Below are positions 26,706 to 34,711 of a stretch of 64,000 nt of DNA, piece after piece. This stretch comes from Paenibacillus sp. 1_12 (GTDB taxonomy: Bacteria > Bacillota > Bacilli > Paenibacillales > NBRC-103111), in assembly GCF_900114475.1 (NCBI RefSeq), contig NZ_FOTE01000002.1:372001-436000 (forward strand). Direction: 5' to 3'. Both the position numbers and the translations under genes were made by a program. Position 1 is the first letter of the stretch, and every line of letters starts with the position of its first letter. The notes beneath the pieces are model-generated. The model searched no databases. It saw nothing but the letters and a program-made list of their open reading frames with translations, and was not told the DNA's origin.

Positions 26706-27074
26706 ATGAACAAATCACTCTTTTGCATCACCCTGCTGCTCTCCATATCACTATCCGCCTGTGGATCCAAAAACGCTACGCCGCCAAACACCACAACGCC
26801 TCCGGCAGCCAATCAGGGAGCTGGAACCGCTGCAGGCGGCGGGGCTTCCACTGTTGATGCAAGTGCCATCTATAAACAGAACTGTATCAGCTGTCACGGT
26901 AATGCTCTGGAAGGAGGCGTTGGACCCAGCTTGCAAAAGGTCGGCGCCAAATACTCCAAGGACCAGATTGCAACCATATTAAATAATGGAAAAGGCGCAA
27001 TGCCGAGCTTTAAAGGAAAGCTCTCTGACAATGAAATCGGTGAGCTTGCGACCTGGTTGGCCGATAAGAAATAA
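26706..27074 (+). CDS. Small lipoprotein cytochrome c
   Basis: 122 residues from ATG at 26706, with AAGGAGGAATACCCA just before it. The signal peptide MNKSLFCITLLLSISLSAC ends in a lipobox, so the protein is tethered outside the membrane. A Pro/Thr/Ala/Gly-rich spacer follows. One heme site is present (NCISCHGNALEGG), and the probable axial Met is in GAMPSFKGKL. It resembles the cytochrome c-550/551 lipoproteins of Bacillus. It is transcribed divergently from the dehydrogenase-Tat operon and is a plausible electron acceptor for that enzyme, passing electrons to a terminal oxidase. Confidence 0.92.
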   Translation: MNKSLFCITLLLSISLSACGSKNATPPNTTTPPAANQGAGTAAGGGASTVDASAIYKQNCISCHGNALEGGVGPSLQKVGAKYSKDQIATILNNGKGAMPSFKGKLSDNEIGELATWLADKK

Positions 27075-27095
27075 AGGTTCTGCTGTACAACGCAT

Positions 27096-27136
27096 AGAAA
27101 AGCCGTTCCCTGTTCATATCAGGAAACGGCTTTTCT
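27096..27136. terminator. Bidirectional terminator
   Basis: AGAAAAGCCGTTCC pairs with GGAAACGGCTTTTCT across a 12-base loop, with A- and T-rich flanks on both sides. It lies between the convergent cytochrome c gene and the ABC ATPase gene and can serve both. Confidence 0.85.
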
Positions 27137-27158
27137 TGTATTTCGATATATTCATTTT

Positions 27159-28226
27159 TTATACGGCCTGCTGCTTCAAGGCAACCTGTACCCGCTCGCC
27201 CACCTCGAAAGGCTCGGTAAATCCCGTGTGTACTTCCCAAGTATGCCCACTCACGTTAACCGCATAATGAATTTCATTTCCTTGATATTGCACATTGATG
27301 ATTTGTCCTGGCAAGCCCTCACGATCTGAACCGTCCCAACTTTCTCTTTGCATCCAAAACTGGTCAGGTCTGACTGGATACAATCCGCTGGCTTTGATCT
27401 CCCCAGAAATTTCATTGCCTACCCACACTGGCTTGGCTAGATTCTCTGTTGCTGGATGAAATACAGCTCCGTTCCAGCTGCCTTCAACAAGATTGGCTTT
27501 GCTGACGAAACGTGCCACAAAGCTGCTTTGCGGACGCAGATATACTTCCTGTGGAGTTCCGATCTGCTCGATACGCCCATCATTCATTACGACGATTCGA
27601 TCTGCCATCGCCAAGGCTTCTCCCTGATCATGCGTCACGTAAACAATCGAGGTTTGACTTCGGCGGTGAAGGCTTTGAATTTCCCGACGCATCTCCACTC
27701 GCAGCATCGCATCCAGACTGGATAATGGCTCGTCCATCAGGAGCAAGCTCGGTTTGGCTGCTACGGCACGGGCAAAAGCAACACGTTGCCTCTGTCCTCC
27801 CGACAGCTCGTGCGGCATCCGGTCTGCCAGCTGAGTCAGCCCGACCATTTCCAGGACCTCCGATATGCGGGAAAGCTCATTCGCACGTGGTAAAGCAGCT
27901 CTGTTGCTTTGATGACGCAAAGGAAAACGGACGTGCTCCTTAACACTCAGATGCGGCCACAAGGCAAAGGATTGAAAAACCATCCCGATATTGCGATGCT
28001 CAGGCGGAACAGCATGTCCATTACCATCAACTGTTCTCCCTGCAATCCGTATTTCCCCATCGGTTGTGTGATCAAAGCCTGCCATAAGCCGCAGCAGTGT
28101 CGTTTTGCCACAGCCTGACGGTCCCAGAATAGCAACGAATTCGCCTGAATGAATTTGCAGATCAATCCCCTTCAATACTTGCTGCGATCCGTAATGCTTG
28201 GTCACTTGAATGATTTCCGTATTCAT
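27159..28226 (-). CDS. Fbp/Pot-type ABC transporter ATPase
   Basis: 355 residues from ATG at 28226, with GGGAGG 8 bases upstream. The longer frame to 28256 lacks a good site. Walker A is GPSGCGKTT, the signature LSGGQRQR, Walker B LLLMDEP and the H-loop VTHDQ. A C-terminal regulatory beta domain (TOBE-like) follows from about residue 250. It energises the two-domain permease encoded just upstream, with which it overlaps by 4 bases (ATGA). The ATPase is of the ferric iron/thiamine/phosphonate group. No Fur-box-like site was seen before the operon, so iron is not favoured by the sequence. Confidence 0.93.
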   Translation of the reverse strand: MNTEIIQVTKHYGSQQVLKGIDLQIHSGEFVAILGPSGCGKTTLLRLMAGFDHTTDGEIRIAGRTVDGNGHAVPPEHRNIGMVFQSFALWPHLSVKEHVRFPLRHQSNRAALPRANELSRISEVLEMVGLTQLADRMPHELSGGQRQRVAFARAVAAKPSLLLMDEPLSSLDAMLRVEMRREIQSLHRRSQTSIVYVTHDQGEALAMADRIVVMNDGRIEQIGTPQEVYLRPQSSFVARFVSKANLVEGSWNGAVFHPATENLAKPVWVGNEISGEIKASGLYPVRPDQFWMQRESWDGSDREGLPGQIINVQYQGNEIHYAVNVSGHTWEVHTGFTEPFEVGERVQVALKQQAV

Positions 28227-29980
28227 AATACGCCTCCCTTTCTTCGGGCTGTCCAATTATTAACAGCCTGCAGCAGAAACATAAATACCATAATCAGAGC
28301 TACAATGACGCAGGACAATGCCGTGGAATAATTCGTACTGCCCGCCTGCTCAAAATTAAAAATAACGACACCTATCGTTTCCGATCCTGACGACCATAGC
28401 AATGAGGATACCGTTAGCTCCGTCAAAGCGGACAAGAACACCAGCAGCGCTCCGGCTAATACTCCCGGTATGGTCAGTGGAAAAAGAATTTTTCGCCAAA
28501 CGCTGCTCCAACCTGCTCCTGATATACGAGCGGCTTCAACCGAAGAAGCATCCACCTGTAAGAACGCCGTTATGCTGCTGCGCACCTGCAGTGTCATAAA
28601 ACGAATCACATAAGCAATGAATAGAATCGCCATACTGCCATAAACACCTGGATTCCAGCCTGGAATCGGCTCCATCCAGGTAAAGATCATTGCTAAGCCG
28701 AACACAATTCCAGGAAGTGCATACGGCAGGCTGATTACCAAATCCATACTTTTCACCAGCAGAGTAGGACGTCTTAATCGATAATATGCGAAAGCTGTCC
28801 CCAATATCAGACAAACAATTAACGTTACAAATGATAGGATGAAACTATTGCCGATAGCATGATGCGCCTTGGTGTTCTCCCACAGCACAAATCGATAATG
28901 ATCCGCTGTCGTATTGTCCCAGCCGAACGGTAGTCCATAAGCTTTCTTTAATGAGTACATCAGCATAGAGACTAGTGGCAAAAAGGTAATCACAGCTAAA
29001 AATAACCATACAATCCCTGTCCACAGCCATTTACGCTTTCCTAATTGAAAACGCGGTTTCATATCCTCATATGAAGTTTCCGATGACCTGTAGGATCGCT
29101 GCACAAGCCATTGTATCCAAGTACCGATCACGGCGATCACGCCCAAAAGAACGGCCAATGCAGAGCTTCTTGCAAATGCACTGGGGCCAAATCCGACAAC
29201 CTGCTCGTATATCAGCGTACTTAATACTGTGATATTAGCCGGAATTCCCAAGAAAGCAGGAATTCCAAAGTTGTCTAGGCTAGCTAGAAAAGCGAGCAGT
29301 CCACCGCTTGCGATCCCAGGCATTGCAAGCGGCAGCGTAATGGTGCGAAATGTTGTCCATTTCCCCGCACCACCTGATCGGCTTGCCCATTCCAGCTCTC
29401 GCGGGATGCGTCTGAGTACGCCAACCGTAAGCAAATAGACGAGTGGATAATGATGAATGCCCATTACCCATATAATGCCTCCATAGCTATACATGCTCCA
29501 CGGCTTAAGCTCTGACGAGAACAGATGAAGAAAGTCAGCAATCGGTCCCTGCACCCCTGTGAAGGAAGTCCAAGCCAGTGTGACAACATAGGAAGGAATA
29601 ATAAAAGATAACATAACAATCAAATGAAGCCACACTTTATGCGATAGGTTGCTATAGGCTATTAGCCATGCAATGCCTATGCCTAAAATTAAAGAAACTA
29701 ATGTCGAGCCGCTAATAATGATCAAGGTGGACTCTACGGTTTTCCAGGTTCTTGCTTCATTCAATAGATCGAAGTATACACCAAGTCCCGTACCTGTTTT
29801 GTGTACAAAGCTCAACGCAATCAGCTTCAAGATAGGGAAAGCAAACAGCAGAAATACAGTAATGAAGCTTAATCCAAGAGCGATTCGTTGCAGCCAGACA
29901 CGGGAAGCAAAACGGATCGGAGCCTTATCGGTTCCCGACCCGTTCTTATGCAGCCCTGACTGCTCAAGATTCGTATTCAT
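28223..29980 (-). CDS. Fbp-type ABC permease with two fused transmembrane domains
   Basis: 585 residues and about twelve membrane segments, two copies of the binding-protein-dependent transport domain in one chain. Each half carries its own EAA loop (ELEWASRSGGAGKWTTFRTI, then EAARISGAGWSSVWRKILFP). This architecture is shared by transporters for ferric iron, thiamine, aminoethylphosphonate and hexose phosphates. It lies 29 bases after the binding-protein gene and overlaps the ATPase gene by 4 bases, giving the order binding protein, permease, ATPase. The ribosome site (GAAGGA) is unusually far from the ATG. Substrate unknown. Confidence 0.92.
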   Translation of the reverse strand: MNTNLEQSGLHKNGSGTDKAPIRFASRVWLQRIALGLSFITVFLLFAFPILKLIALSFVHKTGTGLGVYFDLLNEARTWKTVESTLIIISGSTLVSLILGIGIAWLIAYSNLSHKVWLHLIVMLSFIIPSYVVTLAWTSFTGVQGPIADFLHLFSSELKPWSMYSYGGIIWVMGIHHYPLVYLLTVGVLRRIPRELEWASRSGGAGKWTTFRTITLPLAMPGIASGGLLAFLASLDNFGIPAFLGIPANITVLSTLIYEQVVGFGPSAFARSSALAVLLGVIAVIGTWIQWLVQRSYRSSETSYEDMKPRFQLGKRKWLWTGIVWLFLAVITFLPLVSMLMYSLKKAYGLPFGWDNTTADHYRFVLWENTKAHHAIGNSFILSFVTLIVCLILGTAFAYYRLRRPTLLVKSMDLVISLPYALPGIVFGLAMIFTWMEPIPGWNPGVYGSMAILFIAYVIRFMTLQVRSSITAFLQVDASSVEAARISGAGWSSVWRKILFPLTIPGVLAGALLVFLSALTELTVSSLLWSSGSETIGVVIFNFEQAGSTNYSTALSCVIVALIMVFMFLLQAVNNWTARRKGGVL

Positions 29981-30009
29981 ATTTGTATACTCGCGTCCTT
30001 CGCTAGCTT

Positions 30010-31068
30010 TTATTGTCCGAATATGTCCGTGAATGCTTTTTTATCCTGATCACGCGCTTCTACCAATTTAGCCAGATCACCGGACAATACCTTCATCTCG
30101 GAGAACGATTTTAAGCCTTCCGGTGCTTTGATACCTTCCCGCAGCGGTGTGTAGCCAATTTCCGCGGATATTTTCTGGCCTTCTTCAGACAACACAAAAT
30201 CAACCAGGGCCTGTGCCGCTTTTTCATTAGCGGTGCTGCTAAGAATACCAATCGGCTCCGTAATAACCGGCACACCCTCGGTTGGATATACAAGCTCAAC
30301 GGGAGAGCCTTTCTTTTTCTCGCGCGGCACTAAATAATCGACGACCATGGCATAGGACTTGGCACCTGTGGCTACTTCTTTGAGAACAGCACCATTACCC
30401 TTGACCACAGAAATCTCGTTACTTTTAAGCTGTTTGAAAAAGTCCCAGCCGAATTCACTCGTCCGTGTCATTACGCCTACATTATAAGCGGCGGCTCCCG
30501 AATACAGTGGACTTGGCATAATACTTGCGCCTTTGTTCGCTGCTTCAGTCAGCACCTTCCATGAGGTAGGCAGTGCTTTTACCTTTTGTGTGTTCACAGC
30601 GAGCACAGTCGCTAATATCTTTGTACCTTGGTACATACCATCAGGATCGACAAATCCTTTGGGAATCTTCGTCAGCTCAGGCGATTTATACGATTTTAGC
30701 AGCTTCTGCTGTTTAAGTGCCTCAAAGGTTACGGAATCGGCAACTAGCAGAACATCTGCTTGAACTTTCCCGGCCTGATTCTCAGCCTGCAGCTTGGCGA
30801 TAACCTCTTCCGTTCCGGAACGGTACGTTTCCACCTTCACCTCGGGAAACTTCTTGTTGAAAGCTCCGATCAGCTTCGTCACATCTTCTTCAGGTTGGGA
30901 GGTGTAAAAATTCAGTTTGCCGGCAACAGCCGATTTCGCATCTGTTGTAACGGCAGCCGCTGCCTTCACTGCGGGCTTTTCTGTATTTGTTGACGATGTC
31001 CCGCAGCCGCTGAGTGTCCAAACCATGATGCAGGCGAGACTCAGTGTCACCCATTTACCTTTGTGCAT
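30010..31068 (-). CDS. Fbp-type solute-binding lipoprotein
   Basis: 352 residues. The signal peptide MHKGKWVTLSLACIMVWTLSGC ends in a lipobox and an Ala/Lys-rich spacer follows. The mature part is a class F/D-type binding protein (KLNFYTSQPEEDVTKLIGAF, ADVLLVADSVTFEAL, then VELVYPTEGVPVITEPIGIL). This is the pattern of FbpA, PhnS and AfuA relatives. The protein captures the substrate outside the membrane for the permease encoded 29 bases downstream. The paralogue at 61319 shares the YPTEG stretch. Neither the ligand residues nor the upstream region prove iron. Confidence 0.9.
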   Translation of the reverse strand: MHKGKWVTLSLACIMVWTLSGCGTSSTNTEKPAVKAAAAVTTDAKSAVAGKLNFYTSQPEEDVTKLIGAFNKKFPEVKVETYRSGTEEVIAKLQAENQAGKVQADVLLVADSVTFEALKQQKLLKSYKSPELTKIPKGFVDPDGMYQGTKILATVLAVNTQKVKALPTSWKVLTEAANKGASIMPSPLYSGAAAYNVGVMTRTSEFGWDFFKQLKSNEISVVKGNGAVLKEVATGAKSYAMVVDYLVPREKKKGSPVELVYPTEGVPVITEPIGILSSTANEKAAQALVDFVLSEEGQKISAEIGYTPLREGIKAPEGLKSFSEMKVLSGDLAKLVEARDQDKKAFTDIFGQ

Positions 31069-31272
31069 ATTCGGTATCTCTCCTCTTATTTGCTATATTC
31101 CACCTCCTCATTGTACCGCTCCACTATTATCGGAAGATCATACGAGCTTAATAGTTTTGTAAATTCTTAAGAAAAACTTCAGAATTCTCTCTACTTTATC
31201 AGAAGAACTTTTAGACAGCTTTTTGAGCCATTTACTAAAATGGAGCCGTCCCGAGCTGATCATCCAAGTTTT

Positions 31273-31500
31273 TTATTGATCTGAAGATTTCTGCTGCGCC
31301 TCGGATTCCTTTATAGAAGGACAGCACCGATCTGCGATGACAAGGAAACTTAGAACTGGAATAAAGAGAATGGTATTCACAACAACGAAGCTCCATGTCT
31401 TGCTTGCAATCATCCCGTACCAATTACTGTAAGGCATATAAATAATCACAAGCAAAATCCAGATTGCTGACAGGATGTAGGCGTAAACATAAGGTTTCAT
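31273..31500 (-). CDS. Small membrane protein of unknown function
   Basis: 75 residues with two likely membrane segments (VYAYILSAIWILLVIIYM and WSFVVVNTILFIPVLSFLVI) and a short charged C terminus. A clear AGGAGG lies 7 bases before the ATG, which supports a real gene. I recognise no family. It is followed leftward by a featureless gap to the binding-protein gene and preceded by the terminator at 31557. Confidence 0.6.
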   Translation of the reverse strand: MKPYVYAYILSAIWILLVIIYMPYSNWYGMIASKTWSFVVVNTILFIPVLSFLVIADRCCPSIKESEAQQKSSDQ

Positions 31501-31556
31501 CTTCTAACCTCCTGATTATAGAAATACCCTCTCATCAATTTGACATTGCCAAATTC

Positions 31557-31593
31557 GAAAAAACCGTCCGATGACCTACTGGACGGTTTTTTC
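31557..31593 (-). terminator. Rho-independent terminator overlapping a stop codon
   Basis: GAAAAAACCGTCC pairs with GGACGGTTTTTTC. The stop codon of the 31576-31959 gene (TAG at 31576-31578) lies in the loop, and its last codons form one arm of the stem. A/T runs flank both sides. Translating ribosomes would reach the hairpin, which may tune termination. Confidence 0.85.
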
Positions 31594-31959
31594 TGTATCC
31601 ACAAACATATCTTCATTGACAAGATGAGCCGGGATCGGAACCATATTCATTCCGTAAGCCATGTTGAACAGCTGGCTCTCGGCTGTATCAGTTAGCTCTA
31701 TACCTGCAAATTTGTCGCTGCCAGCGCCATCGTCTCCCTCCCCTGTTATTTCTTCGTCTGCCAACATCAATTCTCCACCATGAGCTTGGGCAATCTCCAG
31801 AGCAGAAGTCAGCTCACTGTGATCCACGAACACTTGAACGATCGTTTGCCCTTCTTGTTCAGCTTGATGAACATGGTAGCCGATCTCCACTAACGTGTCA
31901 TAAGCCAGCGATGCCGATCGGTCATCCGGAAATCGGAAAACAATAGGTACATAGCTCAT
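31576..31959 (-). CDS. Conserved-looking hypothetical protein
   Basis: 127 residues from ATG at 31959 (MSYVPIVFRFPDDRSASLAY). A GTG five codons upstream is possible, but GTGGGTG would then be the start itself, not the ribosome site. No signal or membrane segment is present. The N-terminal half (DTLVEIGYHVHQAEQEGQTI, then VQVFVDHSEL) looks like a small alpha/beta fold of the ferredoxin or ACT type. The rest is acidic with a Gly/Asp-rich loop (EITGEGDDGAGSDKF). I do not recognise the family. It precedes its own terminator and is divergent from the germination operon. Confidence 0.65.
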   Translation of the reverse strand: MSYVPIVFRFPDDRSASLAYDTLVEIGYHVHQAEQEGQTIVQVFVDHSELTSALEIAQAHGGELMLADEEITGEGDDGAGSDKFAGIELTDTAESQLFNMAYGMNMVPIPAHLVNEDMFVDTEKTVQ

Positions 31960-32115
31960 TGGCTGATCACCCACTTTCTTATCGATAATGAAATTCTTTC
32001 CCTAGATTAAAAATAGCTTCTCCCAATATGAGCCTATTATTCTAATTTGTGATCGGTTAAATCCGTTTGACAGAAGAAAAGCTAGTCGTCTTGTATAGAA
32101 TCAGAATCGTGGACT

Positions 32116-32146
32116 TGGATGATTTCACTGACGGATGAGCATACTT
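32116..32146 (+). promoter_or_regulatory. Possible sigma-G promoter of the germination operon
   Basis: TGGATG at 32116 and CATACTT at 32140 are separated by 18 bases and resemble the forespore sigma-G elements TGAATA and CATACTA. The predicted start site is about 20 bases before the ATG of the first germination gene. Two mismatches in the -35 element keep this tentative. Confidence 0.35.
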
Positions 32147-32172
32147 ATAATTAATGGAAAGGAAGGTCCGAT

Positions 32173-33282
32173 ATGGAACGACAAGTTATGATTACCAATC
32201 ATCAATTGCTGGCCTTAGTAGTCATCTCTACGGTTGGAGCTTCAAGCTTATACGCTCCAGCAGCACTTGCCCACTATGCGGAACGCGACTCCTGGTATTT
32301 AATATTGATGGGTGGAATCATCGGCTTATTCAACATATTTGTATTCGTGTGGCTGGACCGGCTATTTCCCGGTAAAAATATAATTTCCATCAGTATTTCC
32401 CTGTTAGGACGCTGGATAGGCAGCATGGTGGCTGCTTTAATTATTTTTTATTTTATGGACGTATCGACATGGACACTTCGCGAGTTTGCAGAATTTTTTA
32501 TTATTGCTCTTGATCCTACAACTCAACAAATATGGTACATGATTGCATGCGTAATTATGTGTTCTTATGGTGTTTTTCATGGTCTTGAAGTTTTTGCCCG
32601 TGTGTCTGAAATTATTTTCATTGTCATCCTGTTCACGTTTTTAGGTATTTACCTGTTGTTGGTCAACCAGTATCATCCGGAATACCTGCTTCCAATATTA
32701 GAGAACGGACTCATTCAGCCTTTGAAAGGTTTATTGCTTGCTGTATCCTGGTTTGGCGACTTGATGTTTATTTCCATGATTCTCAAGCATGTTCGCAAGA
32801 CCCCACAAACCCCTTTTTACGCAGCTGGTGCAGTTGGACTCATTACTTGTGTGCTATTAATGTCAGTCATGGCCTGTACCCTGTTATTTGGATGGAGAAC
32901 AACATCCGCCTTTACCTACCCAAGCATCAGTCTGATTCAGAACATTCGATTATTTACCAATATTGAACGATTTGATGCTGTACTTATTGTTGTATGGGTC
33001 ATGAGTTCATTCATTAAAATAACGGCTTATTTCTGGTCTGCCCTTCGAGGCCTGACAGATTTGCTGCGGCTTCAACATCCTCATATGTTCATCGTACCTA
33101 TGGCTATCATATTTGTCATATGCTCCAAGTATAAGGTGTGGGGCCTTATCGAATTAGCATCCTTATATGATAAAAAGGCATGGTATTTTGTAACCTTTCA
33201 ATTATTCATTCCTACCCTGCTGTTAGTCATCGCCCTTGTGAAAAAAAAGTCTTTAAAAGCGGGTGAGCCTCATAAAAGCTAA
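32173..33282 (+). CDS. Spore germination protein, GerAB/GerKB type
   Basis: 369 residues with about ten membrane segments, an amino acid-permease-like germinant receptor B subunit. Typical stretches are SLYAPAALAHYAERDSWYLI, FVWLDRLFPGKNIISIS, LREFAEFFIIALDPTT and PYAFTYPSISLIQ-like AFTYPSISLIQNIRLF. The B subunit is thought to bind the germinant in the inner spore membrane. GGAAAGGAAGG lies before the ATG. The order here is B, A, C, and the next gene overlaps by 20 bases. The germinant cannot be predicted. Confidence 0.93.
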   Translation: MERQVMITNHQLLALVVISTVGASSLYAPAALAHYAERDSWYLILMGGIIGLFNIFVFVWLDRLFPGKNIISISISLLGRWIGSMVAALIIFYFMDVSTWTLREFAEFFIIALDPTTQQIWYMIACVIMCSYGVFHGLEVFARVSEIIFIVILFTFLGIYLLLVNQYHPEYLLPILENGLIQPLKGLLLAVSWFGDLMFISMILKHVRKTPQTPFYAAGAVGLITCVLLMSVMACTLLFGWRTTSAFTYPSISLIQNIRLFTNIERFDAVLIVVWVMSSFIKITAYFWSALRGLTDLLRLQHPHMFIVPMAIIFVICSKYKVWGLIELASLYDKKAWYFVTFQLFIPTLLLVIALVKKKSLKAGEPHKS

Positions 33283-34711
33283 TAAAACCTTATTGACGGA
33301 CAATGTTTCGTATAACAAGCAATTGTTGTTAGAGCGGCTGCAGCAAACTGAGGATCTGATGATGGTCGATTTGTGTATGGATGCCGGGCAAACCATAACG
33401 GTGTGTTACCTCGAAGGAATGACCGACACCCAAAAGCTGGAGCAGATGTTGCTGCTGTTTAAAGAAAACAAGGAAATCTTGCGGCCTTTTCAAAAAGAGA
33501 CCCAAGTCTACACAATTGAGGATGCTGCTGATCATCTCGTATCCGGGTTAACCGTGCTGCTCATTCCCTCTGAGGGATATGGATTCGCTATTGCTACATT
33601 TGGCGTTCAACTCCGAAATGTGGACGAGCCCAGTAGTGAAGCTACGGTGAAGGGGCCGCGAAGCGGGTTTACAGAATCTTTGCAAAATAATATTGCTTTG
33701 GTTCGATTTCATTTTCCGTCTACGAATCTGAAGGTCGAATATCGGAAAGTCGGCTATTTAAGCAAAACAAGCTTGGCAGTTCTGTCTATTGGCCAAATAA
33801 CGAATCCTGACATCCTTAATGAGCTTCACCTCAGACTTAGTGAAATCCCCGTAGATGCGATATTGGGAACCAATTATATTGAGGAATGGATCATTGATAA
33901 TCGGTATACTTTGTTTCCACTAGTCGAGTCAACAGAAAGACCGGATCGGGTGATCGGTGCATTGCTCGACGGAAGGATCGCTGTTGTTGTTCAAGGGACT
34001 CCTTTTGTCATTCTGCTCCCATTCGTATTCCTGCAGGCGTTTCAAGTGAGTGAAGACTATACCTGGAATTTTTATATCGGGTCTTGTGTTCGCTTGCTCC
34101 GTTTATTTTGCGGCTTTCTTGGCCTGATTCTTCCTGCTTTTTATGTGGCGACGGTAAATTTTCACCATGAACTCGTGCCAACTCCACTATTACAAAGCAT
34201 TGCAGCAGCAAAAGAACCCGTCCCTTTTCCCGCGGTGGTGGAAAGCTTTATGATGATGTTTGCTTTTGAAATTATGCGCGAAGCCGGTGTACGTATGCCC
34301 AAGCAGGTTGGCCAAGCCGTAAGTATTGTTGGAGCGCTTATTTTGGGACAAGCAGCTGTACAGGCCGGGATTGTATCTCCAATTATGGTGATAATCGCTG
34401 CATTAACGGGGATTTGTACGTTCACACTTCCGCCAACGGCCATGAACTACGCTATTCGGTTTCTCCAATTCGCTATGACGCTGTTCGCTTACCTGTTAGG
34501 CTATGTCGGGATTATGGTAGGGATTATTATGCTGCTGACCTATTTGGCTTCACTTCGTTCATTTGGAATTCCTTATTTGGGACCTGCCGCCCCGTTTGAT
34601 ATGGATCAATTGACCGATATCATGATTCGAAGACCACATGCGGTCAACTACAAGCGTCCCAGTTTGTTCAGGCCCCTGAATAGAACCCGCTTTATGGGTA
34701 AAAAAAGATGA
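33263..34711 (+). CDS. Spore germination protein, GerAA/GerKA type
   Basis: 482 residues from GTG at 33263, overlapping the B gene by 20 bases. A soluble N-terminal domain (about 1-240) contains VRFHFPSTNLKVEYRKVGYL and VDAILGTNYIEEWIIDNRYT. It is followed by a membrane domain with the family signature RPDRVIGALLDGRIAVVVQG. This is the A subunit, an inner-spore-membrane ion-channel component of the germinant receptor. No good ribosome site precedes the GTG, so translation probably depends on coupling to the B gene. It overlaps the C gene by 4 bases. Confidence 0.94.
   Translation: MSLIKANKTLLTDNVSYNKQLLLERLQQTEDLMMVDLCMDAGQTITVCYLEGMTDTQKLEQMLLLFKENKEILRPFQKETQVYTIEDAADHLVSGLTVLLIPSEGYGFAIATFGVQLRNVDEPSSEATVKGPRSGFTESLQNNIALVRFHFPSTNLKVEYRKVGYLSKTSLAVLSIGQITNPDILNELHLRLSEIPVDAILGTNYIEEWIIDNRYTLFPLVESTERPDRVIGALLDGRIAVVVQGTPFVILLPFVFLQAFQVSEDYTWNFYIGSCVRLLRLFCGFLGLILPAFYVATVNFHHELVPTPLLQSIAAAKEPVPFPAVVESFMMMFAFEIMREAGVRMPKQVGQAVSIVGALILGQAAVQAGIVSPIMVIIAALTGICTFTLPPTAMNYAIRFLQFAMTLFAYLLGYVGIMVGIIMLLTYLASLRSFGIPYLGPAAPFDMDQLTDIMIRRPHAVNYKRPSLFRPLNRTRFMGKKR

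Noticed and set aside
27159-31068. Naming the transporter as ferric iron uptake (fbpABC)
   Set aside because: The family covers several substrates and no Fur-box-like site is visible upstream, so no gene symbols were given.
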